Assembly (NCBI GenBank): GCA_963576735.1
Contig: OY755188.1
Location: forward strand, 13,876,323-13,940,322
Direction: 5' to 3'
Length of the DNA: 64,000 nt
Source: Bedellia somnulentella
Lineage: Eukaryota > Arthropoda > Insecta > Lepidoptera > Bedelliidae
Of the stretch, positions 11,036 to 21,389 are shown in pieces (within the stretch, counting starts at the first letter, position 1; each line of letters starts with the position of its first letter). The notes beneath the pieces are model-generated. The model did not search any database and had not been told where the DNA came from. It was given only the letters and a program-made list of their open reading frames with translations. The position numbers and the translations under genes are program-made.

Positions 11036-11084
11036 TCCTCTGTAGCCTTGTGGTTAAAATCGCTACGCTACAGAGCTGATAATT
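11036..11084 (+). mobile_element. tRNA-like A-box fragment (family E)
   Basis: TGTAGCCTTGTGGTTAAAAT plus CGCTACGC resembles the 5' half of the tRNA-derived SINE head; the B-box half is lost. Confidence 0.45.
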
Positions 11085-11583
11085 TTTTTATCTATGTTAT
11101 CCATCCATATTCAAAACATTTGTTAAAAATACAAAAACTAATTAAACTCAAAAAAACCGCTGTTAAAAAAAGAATAGTGCAGATTGAGGCAATTATTTTA
11201 TCTCTTTGAAACCTCAATGTTATTTTTATTAATATATTTATCAACTGAAATCGAATGCATGAAAGAAAACAATATTTCATTAAGTTCCATATTTAGGACA
11301 CCATGAATATCTTAGCATTCATTTTTGCTAGATGTGTATATTATGTTCAATTCCTGGTATTGATAGAGTTACTTGCTGTGACTAACGAATAGATAATTTA
11401 TGGCAGTTATTCACTGAGGCCCACATAGACACAATCATTGAATGCGTTAATAACGTATTAATCTCAAAAGTATAAAAAGTGAGCGACCGAAATAATATAA
11501 TTCATATTAAACTCATACGATTTTCTCGACTTTCAATACTTATTAATTAGATATTATTAAGAAAAGATTTTTAGGATTAGATT
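11085..11583. other. Unassigned AT-rich stretch
   Basis: No repeat family or gene recognised. The 62-codon minus-strand frame at 11092-11280 has hydrophobic, AT-driven composition only. Confidence 0.45.
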
Positions 11584-11840
11584 AGCTGTGTAGTGTCGGC
11601 TTAGAATAGCACTACCCCATTTCTGCCGGAGGGTGAACGTAAGAGGCGACTAACGGACTTGGGGCTTATTAAGGGATTTTTGGGCGATGCGGTTGGAGAC
11701 CCATAACCAACAACCTTTATTCTACCATCTTTTCCCCACTCAACTTCCAAAAGTGGCTGAGGAATTTCTAATTCCTTAGCTCTGGCTACCCCTTCTAGGG
11801 ATTTATAGCCGTGAGTATATGTATACAATGTATGTATGTA
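11584..11840 (+). mobile_element. Family A SINE, full length
   Basis: Runs from GCTGTGTAGTGTCGGC to GTGAGTATATGTATAC and further TATG units. It has subfamily I character (GCCGGAGGGTGAACG). ATTTTTAG occurs just upstream and directly after the tail, but about 10 extra bases separate the upstream match from the element. Confidence 0.93.
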
Positions 11841-12701
11841 TTTTTAGAATAAAATTATGAAAGATCGTTTACTACATTTATCTTCATTATTTTCACAATC
11901 TTTTAATTTCACCCTAGGTTCCCACGTAAAAATCAATTTATCCTTTTAAAAAGCGCACAATACAAATCAGATCGGACGGTCCTCGCCAAATCGGCAGATG
12001 CTCGAACTCCTGACAGATAATAGGACATCTCTTAAAAAACACCCTGAGAACTTTTTTAATTCCCCAACTCACCTATGACCCGGCTAGTCGCGAATCTTGG
12101 ACCAAACAATAAAAAATAAAAGGAGCTTTTGTTTGTTGTTCAAAAAACCCGTGGGGTACTGTTACTGTAATTTGAATAAAAAAATATGCATGAGGGGTGC
12201 TATACAAAAAAGCTCTGGGTGAGACTTTTTTAAGCGGCTAAGACGTAAGTAAATTGTATGCAGAATGATGCATAGTTATGATGTAGCGATTACTATTTCT
12301 ATGGTCAGAGTTTTCTCACGCCGTTTCAGAGATGGGATTATGTTCCTATTGTTGCGAGTGATGGAAGCTTCTCAGATAAATTATACTAGGCCATTCAATA
12401 TGTTTTATTCGTTTGCAATCAGCACTGAAATTGTGTGTTTTACATAAGAGCTTTACTGTTGTTGTAAAAGCTTGGTACGAGATCGCTGGAATTTTATGTT
12501 CTAACTTTTATGTCATTCTGATGTATAAATTACAAACTTTTGCTATATGCTATTCCAATTTTGTGTTTTAATCAATTAAAGCAAAGGTTTAAGAATCATT
12601 CAATCATCCCAGCCAACTTAAATCGATTGTTACAGAAGGAGCCAGATAAAATAAAAAATATTATACGGACATATTAAACACAGATCCAGTAAGTCCCAAA
12701 C
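11841..12701. other. Unassigned stretch
   Basis: AT-rich, with small GC-richer patches (around 11970-12000 and 12150). No domain or repeat recognised. Confidence 0.45.
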
Positions 12702-12910
12702 AAAGTAGAACTTGTATTATTTATTTATTTATTTTATTTATTACTTGGGATACTTACTCAACGATATATTTAATATCGTAAAATACACATATAAAAAACA
12801 TCCAAGACTAAGAAACAATTGTTAATGTTGCTATCAGCGAGGATCGAACCCGCAACCTCTGCAGCAAAAAGCTAGTCACGTATTTACCCGCCCACGAGCG
12901 TCGTCAAAAT
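12702..12910 (-). mobile_element. Family D tRNA-derived SINE
   Basis: Read on the minus strand, the head carries a B box GGTTCGATCC within GCAGAGGTTGCGGG and CTCGC. The body TTAGTCTTGGATGT and ATATATCGTTGAGTA follows. The body recurs at 51470-51660. The A box is degenerate and the 3' side carries a (TAAA)n-type tract at 12717-12743. Confidence 0.75.
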
Positions 12911-13043
12911 ATAGGTTGTGAATCGTCAAATTTATCACTAAACCAACCAGTTTGACACTTAATTTATTACCCTTTCGACTTTTTCCAATTAAAATATTAT
13001 TACGAAGAGGCCAAAAATTCAGCTCTACATATTTATAAAACAT

Positions 13044-13184
13044 GCAATCCTAAAAAGGGTAGCCAGAGCTTCAGAATTAGAAATTTCCCAACCATTTTAG
13101 GAAGTTGAATGAGGAAATCATTGCAAAATATAGAATGATCCACGGGAAGAGATGGGTTAGCGCCATCCTAAGCTAACACAGCTA
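13044..13184 (-). mobile_element. Family A SINE, decayed
   Basis: GGGTAGCCAGAGCTTCAGAA, TTAGAAATTTCCCAACC and ATTTTAGGAAGTTG begin the antisense 3' half. AGAGATGGGTTAGCGCCATC and CTAAGCTAACACAGC mark the 5' end. The middle third, including the B-box-like region, is deleted. Confidence 0.8.
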
Positions 13185-13192
13185 TTCCTTAA

Positions 13193-13221
13193 TATTATAA
13201 TATATATATATATATATATTC
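13193..13221. repeat. (TA)n microsatellite
   Basis: An imperfect TA run that replaces the usual CATA tail of the following A copy. It probably arose by slippage in that tail. Confidence 0.8.
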
Positions 13222-13437
13222 TCACGGCTATAAATCCCAAGAAGGGGTAGGCAGAGCTTCAGAATAAGAAAATTCTCAGCCTCTTTTCGAAGTTGAGTGG
13301 GGAAAAGATTGTATAGTTAATGGTTTTGGAGATGGGCCTTCAACCGTATCGCCTAAAATCACTTAAAAAGCCCCAATACCTCTTAGGAACACCAACAGAA
13401 AGAAATGGGGTAGTTCTATAATAAGCCCACATTACAC
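13219..13437 (-). mobile_element. Family A SINE, diverged
   Basis: Full order is present in antisense: CTCACGGCTATAAATCCC, GGGGTAGGCAGAGC, GATGGGCCTTCAACC and ATTACACAGC. A small deletion removes the GGCGAC segment. It lies 35 bp from an older A copy in the same orientation. Confidence 0.88.
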
Positions 13438-14367
13438 AGCAAAATATATGTTATTATTTATTTCATCAATGACCAACTATACCAGGATATCATAAATCCA
13501 AGTAGTAAAAAACTCATTTAACTAAAGTCTTGCTTCAAACACAATTATTTTTATTCAAATCCAAATCTGATTTATTCCTGCGTTGGCAGCCTTGTCATTC
13601 GATCATGCAGTACTCGGGTTACCAACATTATGATTTGAAAAAGACGTTTTTGAATATCGGCCCGCGCAGATGTTTTGTCCACTTTTTATGGCATTACATA
13701 GAGATTTTATTGAAATGATTGAGTCCCGTTATTTGGTATTTTGTTTTGTGATGGATCATTTGTTGACAGATGTAAAAAATGTAAAATATTTGTTTTTCAA
13801 TTAATAGTTTTATTTCGTAAACTACTGGATATGTTGTAAATATATTTAAGTTTACTACATAGCCACTTACTTCACCAACTTTTCTTTCCGTTGCTGTCAT
13901 GTTCTTTTTTTATCTAGTTTCATTCTTATTGTATATATCCAAAATCTGTCAGCACACCATTTTTAAGGCCCATTAGAATAGATATTATTTTTAAAATAGT
14001 TCTGGATACCGAAAGCATTATTTTAATTACAATACTCAATAAGCTTTGCAGAATATAACAGTTATAGACAATGTATTCGTACTGAAACAATATTCATTTT
14101 ATAAAAACTACGTCCCTCATTCTTATAAGAATGTAAGCTGTTGAATTATTCTTATTACATCTTTTCCAATATGTGTATCAATTAAAGTTAAGATATTTAC
14201 ACTTATATGCATAAAAATACAGTAATAGATATACATATAAATTAGGTAGTTTAAAACTGATATATGATTTGTATTTAACAACATTAATAGGATACATAAT
14301 GATGTGTTAATATTTAAGTTAACCAAACATTCACATTTATTTATGAACTAAAAAAAATAAATGAAAA
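13438..14367. other. Unassigned AT-rich stretch
   Basis: No repeat family or exon recognised; the open frames of 60-70 codons have no domain. Confidence 0.45.
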
Positions 14368-14379
14368 TACCTTAAATTG

Positions 14380-14623
14380 TCTTGATATGCTGTGTAGTGT
14401 CGGCTTAGAAGCACTACCCCTTTTCTTCCGGTCGGTGTACGTAAGAGGCGACTAACGGTATTGGGGCTTTTTAAGGGATTTTTGGGCGATGCGGTTGGAG
14501 ACCCATAACCAACAACCTTTATTTTACCATCTTTTCCCCACGCAACTTCCAAAAGTGGCTGAGGAATTTCTAATTCGTTAGCTCTGGCTACCTCTTCTAG
14601 TGATTTATAGCCGTGAGTATATG
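14380..14623 (+). mobile_element. Family A SINE with target-site duplication
   Basis: Subfamily I copy between two perfect 12-bp repeats, TACCTTAAATTG (14368-14379 and 14624-14635). Nine bases, TCTTGATAT, separate the left repeat from the usual start GCTGTGTAG, so the inserted DNA has a short 5' extension. The tail stops at one TATATG unit. Confidence 0.94.
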
Positions 14624-14659
14624 TACCTTAAATTGATACTGTACAGTGTTGTCAACTCA

Positions 14660-14772
14660 GACATACATACACTCACGACCATAAATCCCAAAAAAGGGGT
14701 AGCCAGAACTTTAGAGCTAGAAACTTCTCAGCCACATTTGGTAGTTGACAGAGAAGATGGTAAAAATAAAAT
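14660..14772 (-). mobile_element. Family A SINE, 5'-truncated
   Basis: Antisense CATA repeats, CACTCACGACCATAAATCCC, GGGGTAGCCAGAAC and CTTCTCAGCCACATTTGG lead to GAAGATGGTAAAAATAAA, where homology stops. The 5' half is absent. Confidence 0.85.
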
Positions 14773-15156
14773 CAAATCTTATCAACTAACTTGGATGAGT
14801 ATAGATCTAGCAAAATGAACAGCCTGCGCCAAACAGTCTATCAGTACATCAGTAGGTGCAACAATGAATGAGTCACAGTCAGCACGATACCGCAAAGCGT
14901 AGGCAGAGATCGGATTAAATTTATTATGAAAATCGCTCGATCGACGGTTATTGTTGATAAAAGCTCTTAGTATCGATTTGGTTTTCCGGTGCATTGATTT
15001 GTGAACTCAATATTATGAGTTATGTATTTTAAAATGTTCGAGTGATGTCAGCGTAGGTTTAAAGAGCAGGACTGTTGTCAGTCAGTATTTTGTTTTATAT
15101 AGTCTCACTGTGTCTTAGTCACCACAGGTAAACTTTTGGTACAAAAATATACTTTC
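14773..15156. other. Unassigned stretch with a short frame
   Basis: A 70-codon minus-strand frame (14782-14994) holds a non-repetitive, less AT-biased tract (ending PTDVLIDCLAQAVHFA and further). I recognise no family. It could be an exon or chance. Confidence 0.3.
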
Positions 15157-15468
15157 TCTAAATACCAAAGAATGGTAGCCAGAACTTAAAAATTTGATTT
15201 TTTTCAGCCATTTTTGGAAGTTGATTGGTGGAATAAAAGATATGTCCTCACCAACCGCGATGGATCTCGAACAACTAGTAGTCACGGCTAGAATCCCAAA
15301 AAAGCGTAAGGAGAGCTCTAGAATTAGACATTCATAATTTAAATTCATATTCTGCGAACAGTTAACTATAAAAAGATTATTACATAAAGGATCTCCAGCT
15401 TCATCGCCCAAAAATCACTTAAATAACCCCAAAACCCTAAGTCGCCTCTTTTGCCTCACCTGTGCTAT
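15157..15468 (-). mobile_element. Family A SINE remnants, broken
   Basis: Three antisense blocks remain: 15157-15250 (GGTAGCCAGAAC to GTTGATTGG), 15278-15340 (CACGGCTAGAATCCC) and 15382-15468 (CATCGCCCAAAAATCACTTA, then GTCGCCTCTT). The tail-proximal block is present twice, so two old copies are probably overlaid. Confidence 0.7.
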
Positions 15469-15852
15469 GAAATGAATTAATGCAATTTTGATGTAGCCAT
15501 AATTATCTCTTGCACTGTCAGACTTCATTATCTTCCAATATTAAAAAAAAAGATTATTCTAGACTTTGAAGGCCAAGGCTGTGTGTTTCTTTCAGTTTAT
15601 TTTTAGAATTCTCGTAGTTTTCATTAGTACCGCGTATTTTTAACGGGAAATGTATTTCTGCTCGTAATCTTATTTGACATTCTTATTAGAATTTTTAAGA
15701 CGTTATAGAGATATTTTAAAAATATTTAATTTTAACTTTCGTTTTTATTTTCTTGCCTCTAAAAATGAGTCAAGAAAATAAAAACGAATAGTATACACAA
15801 TTATAATCTTGCTTACTACGTTCGATTCATATTTTATGCACTGCTCAATTAT
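15469..15852. other. Unassigned AT-rich stretch
   Basis: No feature recognised. Confidence 0.4.
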
Positions 15853-15867
15853 TATTGGCATTGGTGA

Positions 15868-15948
15868 CCATTATTTGTCATTGGGGTAGGCAGGGACTAT
15901 CGATCAATCGCCACTTTGTACACTTCATGTAAAGTTCTCGAGCTTCAT
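15868..15948 (-). mobile_element. LINE 3'-end remnant
   Basis: ATTGGGGTAGGCAGGGACTA, TCGATC and CGCCACTTTGTACACTTCAT match, in antisense, the last codons and the hairpin of the LINE whose long copy lies at 6577-7655. It directly abuts an A copy. Confidence 0.75.
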
Positions 15949-15949
15949 C

Positions 15950-16196
15950 TATACATACATACATATACTCACGGCTGTTATTCCCTAGAAGGCGTAGCCA
16001 GAGCCAAGGAATTATAAATTCCTCAGCCACTTTTGGAAGTTGTGTGGGGAAAAGATAGTAAAATAAAGGTTTTTGGTGATGGGTCTCCAACCGCATCGCC
16101 CTAAAATCCAATAAAAAGCCCCAATACCCTTAGTGGCTTCTTACGACACCCGTGGGTAGGAATGGGTAGCGACATTCTAAGCCGGCACTACACGGC
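15950..16196 (-). mobile_element. Family A SINE, subfamily II
   Basis: Full-length antisense copy with CACCCGTGGGTAGGAATGG and GCCGGCACTACACGGC. TCATCT occurs at both junctions, a weak 6-bp duplication candidate. Confidence 0.92.
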
Positions 16197-16381
16197 AAAT
16201 CATCTTTATTATTTATTTATTTGCATCACACAACAGGCAGTTAACAATACACGTTCAAAAAACTTTTTTTTATAAAATATATGAAAACGACACTACTAGA
16301 TGTGTTGACAACTTGCACTATTATTTAACTTATTACTAAATCTACCATCGTCTATTTACATGTTACTTAACATACTAACAT

Positions 16382-16516
16382 GCCGTGTAGTGTCGGCTTA
16401 GAATAGCACTACCCCATTTCTTCCGGTGGGTGTACGTAAGAGGCGACTAACGGTATTGGGGCTTTTAAAGGATTTTTGGGCGATGCGGTTGGAGACCCAT
16501 CACCAACAACCTTTAT
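16382..16516 (+). mobile_element. Family A SINE, 3' half missing
   Basis: Perfect 5' half from GCCGTGTAGTGTCGGC to CATCACCAACAACCTTTAT, then homology stops. TPRT normally loses 5' sequence, so the loss of the tail points to a later deletion or rearrangement. Confidence 0.9.
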
Positions 16517-17716
16517 ACGTGCATACAATATTGTATACATAATAATTATAATGAATAGTAAATAATGAATTATATATTGTACGAGATATGTTCAAGCTTA
16601 TGTTTGAATTGGGTAAGACTAAGAAAGACATCAAGATCGTGTTATTCATTAGTTTCATCACACTTCAGACGTTTTAAGGCATACAAAAGACTCCATGCTG
16701 TAATAAAAATTACGTTGAGATTGTTACGCTGTTCATTTGGAGGTTCGTTGCCGATTTTTTAACACATTGAGAGGCGGCCCATTGGGTATGAACTAGCAAA
16801 ATATATCGAAAGAAAGTCACCAGCACGTTTCCGTTGCAGCAATAAGTTGTAAGATGGACCTCGAAAATGTCGTATGAAAGCTCTATGCACGTTCTTTCAA
16901 TGCGATTTGGGCGCACAATTTTCAGCTTTAGTGCAGTAAATATTGTAATATTATCATAGCAATAGCTAAATAGTCGACAGAATATCGAGTAATTGCAACT
17001 CAAAAGTTAAAAATTGCTATGAAAGCCATAACTTTGCTTTTATACCACTCTTTAGCTTTACTCAAGTCGAAAAATACTCTTTCATTCGCCTTATGTGTCG
17101 TATCAAAGTAGTGCTGGTGCAATCACTCGACTCTTAGATCGTATGAGTGCAACCAAGTTATACTTGCTGTATCAGTTAAAATAATAAAGTTAACTGATGT
17201 AGGGAAGTTTGTATTTTCTACAAGCGCCATATATTTTTTTATTCATCTTTATAGGTTACGCGCTTGAGCTATTTGAAGTTTACCCGTAGGTATTTTCATG
17301 TGGGAAATTAAATTTGTTATCTATATTGTCTACATTATTATTATAATTTCCATGGGCCGCAAGATTTCTGCATAATTAATGATTCAAAAATAATATTAAT
17401 TTAATAGTTTAATCTCAAATGCTTTTACAGAGTATTTATTCAACTTTTAGTCGAGAAATAGTGTTGCTGTTGCCATTTTACAACTAATCAGGGCGCCATG
17501 ATTGTCAGTTTAGAGTTCCTCATACTAAAATATTAGAATTTTATCATAAGAATAAACGCAGAAATACAATAAAAAAACTCAATAAAAATTACAGATTCTA
17601 ACGTCGGTATCCAATTAACTAAAAATATCTGTCGTTAACTTTCGTTTTATTGAATTTGGTTTTTGTCATAAGTCAGTGTTATTCAAGAAGTATTAATTAT
17701 ATTCTCAAACTCACTC
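16517..17716. other. Unassigned stretch
   Basis: Mostly unique DNA. Frames of 65 codons (plus, 16565) and 97 codons (minus, 16710-17003) carry no recognised domain. Confidence 0.4.
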
Positions 17717-18070
17717 AAACGTTCACGCCGAATATCGTCTAAGGGATTGGGAGATGTACCAATACTTCTGAACATCACGTGACAGCGACAACTAGTGTCC
17801 AGAGTAAGGTACCCACGTTTTGCTTGACAGCGTACTCACGTGATAATGGGCAGGCCTATCGCCGTTATGTACGAATACACTGTCACATGAAAAGTACAAC
17901 TTAGCCATGTGGGTTTCCTCACGATATTTTCCCGCACCGTTAACAACCATCATAAATTAACCACGCACATGTCTTTTACAAAAGACAAATTGTTGTATAC
18001 CCGACCCGGGATTAGAACACGAGTCGTATGCATGCACGATAAGCGGTGTTCTACCAACTGAGCTATCACA
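17717..18070 (-). mobile_element. Family B SINE, full length
   Basis: In antisense: AACGTTCACGCCGAATATCG, the body with TCACGTGA, the core CACATGGCTAAG-type region, and a tRNA-like head ending at GTGATAGCTCAGTTGG (A box). B box: GTTCTAATCCCG. The 3' region has ACTAGTGTCCAGAGTAAGG, as in subfamily II, with a subfamily I type head. Confidence 0.93.
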
Positions 18071-19186
18071 AACATTTATTATATATTTGTGGGTAAAAGT
18101 ATTTTACAATGTGGTTGCTTCTATAAATAACAATAAACGATGTTACGCATTACTTGAGTGGATTCATTATTTTACCACACTTAACAGAAAATATAATTAT
18201 GCATGTTGTCTTCAAAATAGGACAATCATCTTTTGGCATTAAATGTGTTTTTTTTAATTCTTAATTGTTGGCTAAATTTCTAAAGCATCATGGTAACAAC
18301 AGAAATTATAAAACATTTTATTTGTATTCTGATTCTAAATAACTTATAAATTTAGATCTGTCGCTGTCATTGTACTTTCGAAAGAAGTAGCAGTAAATGA
18401 TTCACATAATATAAGTAGAAGCATGAATATTTTCTACGGAACCCTCCCTGATATATTTTGGTCCCTCTTATCCGTTGCTGACGTATAGATAGTTATAGTC
18501 TAAAGTACATTTTATTTACTTTCCGTCAAAAACCTCCACATATTTTAGTTTTTTTTAAACGATTATATTAGATTTTTGATATATAAAACCAATTAAGTTA
18601 ACGTATTCTCTATACTATTAAAACTCGACAAAATGGCGTCCTCAGTTCTGTAAAAGATTTTGTTCAACTATCATGCAACTTTTACGCTGTATTATGGCTT
18701 TTATATAATATTCATAGGATCCCTGGGGCTATAATAGATTATTTAAAAGCGTTTTCCTAACTTATATTTTCAAATCGAGAGATAGCCTTTCAAACAACAA
18801 TTACACGACAATATGTGCTATTATAGTAACCGAGATGCTATTTTGTTGAAAGAACCGCTTTTATTCTGCATTAATGCTGTAATAATAATATATCGAAAAA
18901 CACTGTTATAAAAGCAACTTTTACTACAAAAAAGCATTTAAGTTGCTTTCATAAAGCTGTCATACGAGTTACAGTTGTATGAAGGCAATAAGAGTTATCT
19001 TTATACGGTTATCGAGTAAACGCGATATGAATTAGTCAAGTAAACGTTTACTCAACATGTTTAAAGAACTAAAAAGAGTTGGATGCTAATATATAGCTAA
19101 TATGGGGCTTTTATACGAGTTTGTTTCGAACTATAGGCATAAGAGAAAAATCTTATACGACTTTTTGCTAGTTGGGTATATGCATA
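18071..19186. other. Unassigned AT-rich stretch
   Basis: No repeat family recognised; several TTTTATACG-type phrases but no ordered array. Confidence 0.4.
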
Positions 19187-19238
19187 CATACATATACTCA
19201 CGCCATTAGTTCCCATTTGGGGTAGGCAGAACCTATGT
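19187..19238 (-). mobile_element. LINE 3'-terminal fragment
   Basis: CATACATACATATACTCACG, CCATTAGTTCCCATTTGGGG and TAGGCAGAACCTA are the antisense LINE tail with its hairpin. About 50 bp remain, an extreme 5' truncation. Confidence 0.8.
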
Positions 19239-19360
19239 AGGCATCTCATGTTATAAATAAATCTATTATTTTGAAGGTGGTACTATTACTCCATTATAAT
19301 TTAATTAGACGGTCTTTAATATTTAGGCTGCATTTTTAAAACATTATTTGGCTGATTAAT

Positions 19361-19558
19361 GGCTGAGTTGTACTTAGTCATGTGACAGTGTATTCGTACA
19401 AAACGGCGATAGGCCTGCCCCCTATCACGTGAGTACACTGTCCATGCAAAACGTGGGTACTCTGAACAGCAGGTGACAAAGTCACGTGATGTTCAGAAGT
19501 ATTAGTCTCTCTGCCAACCCCTTCGGAGATATTCGGCGTGAACGTTTATGTTTATGTA
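19361..19558 (+). mobile_element. Family B SINE, 5'-truncated
   Basis: Begins at GGCTGAGTTGTACTTAG and is close to other young copies, with both TCACGTGA boxes. It ends GGCGTGAACGTTTATG. Confidence 0.94.
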
Positions 19559-20282
19559 TTTTAAATTAAATGATTATTTTATTAAAAGAAAATGATATTT
19601 TTAGTTGGGAACCTCTTTTAATCCTAGATAAGTAACGACGCCCATGTAAACATCGTAATTGTTATGATTTCCACTCGGTTGAAATTTTCTCCCATTTTAT
19701 TACCCATATAGTATGTACAGAAATTTACTTTTAGGTTCATCCACCAAACCTAGACCCCCGTCATATGCCCTTCACAAGTTTCTAATATTATTCAGTGTGA
19801 ACATTCACTAATAAGCTTGCATCGCGGTCAAGGCTGTTTAGTCCAGGCAATGTTAATATCCCAGCCCACACTCCCATTGTTCCTCTTGTCTGTCCGTCTG
19901 TCTTCACATCTATATTAAAACATCGGTATAATCAGCATAATCAGTCTATTGTTTTGGTAAATTTGCATCTTTTTGAAGAGGTGTCAAACTATTGAAGCCG
20001 ATTGAATTGATTATGAAGTGACTTGAGTTTTTTGTGAGTACGTTATTGGAGTGTAGGTGGTTATTGGTAATGTACTAATTAATCATACATAGTTTACGTT
20101 GTCTTATTAGCATATGAATCAGAAGATGGCTAGTATTGGGAAATTATTCTTGACCCCTCTTCCTCAGCTCTGCATAGGTTTTATTATCTTCCCAACTCGA
20201 ACGCGATTTGACCATGTTTTTTTAAAATAGTAGTTGACCTGGTTTGGAAGGGTTTCCCAAAATATTTATTTTAATAAGTTAC
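19559..20282. other. Unassigned stretch
   Basis: No feature recognised. Confidence 0.4.
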
Positions 20283-20597
20283 TCAAGAAGAGGATACTAC
20301 TGAACATCACGTACCACGTGACATTGTCACGTGGTGTTTTGAGTACCTGCGTTTTGCTTCAACAGTGAACTCACGTAATAGTGGGCAAGCCTATAGCCGT
20401 TTTGCACGAATTCAAATTGCAACTTAGCCATGAGGGTTTCCTCACGATGTTTTTCCTCACACCGTTCATAACCCTGATAAATTGACCGCCCATATGAGAA
20501 AAGACAAAATGGTGCAGAGTAGGCCTGACCCGGGGTTTGAACCTCATCGTCTGTACGATAAGCGGTGCTTACCCACTGAGCTATCACGGTCGCCGAG
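20283..20597 (-). mobile_element. Family B SINE, older copy
   Basis: The head on the minus strand has A box TAGCTCAGTGGG and B box GGTTCAAACCCC. The TTATG tail and terminal hairpin are lost at 20283-20290. The palindrome CCACGTGACATTGTCACGTGG (20312-20332, one base over the quoted arms) comes from the GTGAC..GTCAC pair of the family. A 108-codon frame over it is not a gene. Confidence 0.88.
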
Positions 20598-20625
20598 TTA
20601 TTAACATAATTGCTAAAGCTCTTAT

Positions 20626-20955
20626 TCGCGGGTAGGCCACTTTGTAATCGCACTCCTCTGGGACGGCTTGATCGATTTCAACCAAATTTGGCACAGTGAT
20701 CAAGTGGACATTGCTAAGTGTCGTTAGTCCTCGCATGTCGTGACTGAACAGACCATTGAGGAAAAATCACTGAAACACTATTTTCCCGTTGAAGTCAATA
20801 GAAAAAAGTTAATTAATAAAGTAAAGTTAATAGTTTCTTATTCAGAGCGTGGCTTAAAGCTTAAGACCAACTGTACAGTAAGAAGACTGAGGTTTACCTA
20901 ACTCGCTTAGCTCAATTCATTTCAATTGCGATTTGCATTGAAATTCTAGTAATAC
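20626..20955 (+). repeat. Family F dispersed repeat, copy 1
   Basis: TCGCACTCCTCTGGGACGGC, ACAGTGATCAAGTGGACATT and CTCAATTCATTTCAATTGCG recur in order at 50810-51018. That copy lacks the middle of this one (about 20755-20900). The type is unknown. Phrases like 'ACGGCTTGATCGATTTCAAC' are common in lepidopteran DNA repeats. Confidence 0.6.
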
Positions 20956-21013
20956 AATTTAAGATAATCATCTTTTTTTTCATGCATACATGATGTTTGC
21001 ATAATATATAGAA

Positions 21014-21389
21014 ACATAACATAATAACATAAACGTTCACGCCTTTTATCCCCGAAGGGGTTGGCAGAGGTACCAATACTTCTGAACTCACATGGCAATG
21101 CCATCTAGTGTCCAGAGAAGGTACCCACGTTTTGCTTAGACAGTGTACTCACGTGATAGGGGGCAGGCCTATCGCCGTTTTGTACGAATACACTGTCACA
21201 TGACTAAGTACAACTCAGCCATGTGGGTTTCCTCACGGTGTTTTCCCTCACCGTTAACAACCATGATAAATTAACCACACATATGACTTTAGAAAAGACA
21301 AATTGGTGTAGGCCCGACCCAGGATTGGAACTCACGCCCTTCTGTTTTCGGGCGGGTGTTCTATCCACTGGACTATCATTGTCGTCAGT
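21014..21389 (-). mobile_element. Family B SINE, subfamily II, full length
   Basis: The head differs from other B copies in its anticodon-arm region (CCCGCCCGAAAACAGAAGGG on the minus strand). The 3' region reads GCCATCTAGTGTCCAGAGAA instead of the GGTGACAAAGTCACGTG block. The same combination occurs at 59974-60338. The tail has TTATG units. Confidence 0.94.

Noticed and set aside
20327..20653. 108-codon protein gene on the minus strand
   Set aside because: Most of it lies inside a family B SINE copy and runs into family F repeat.
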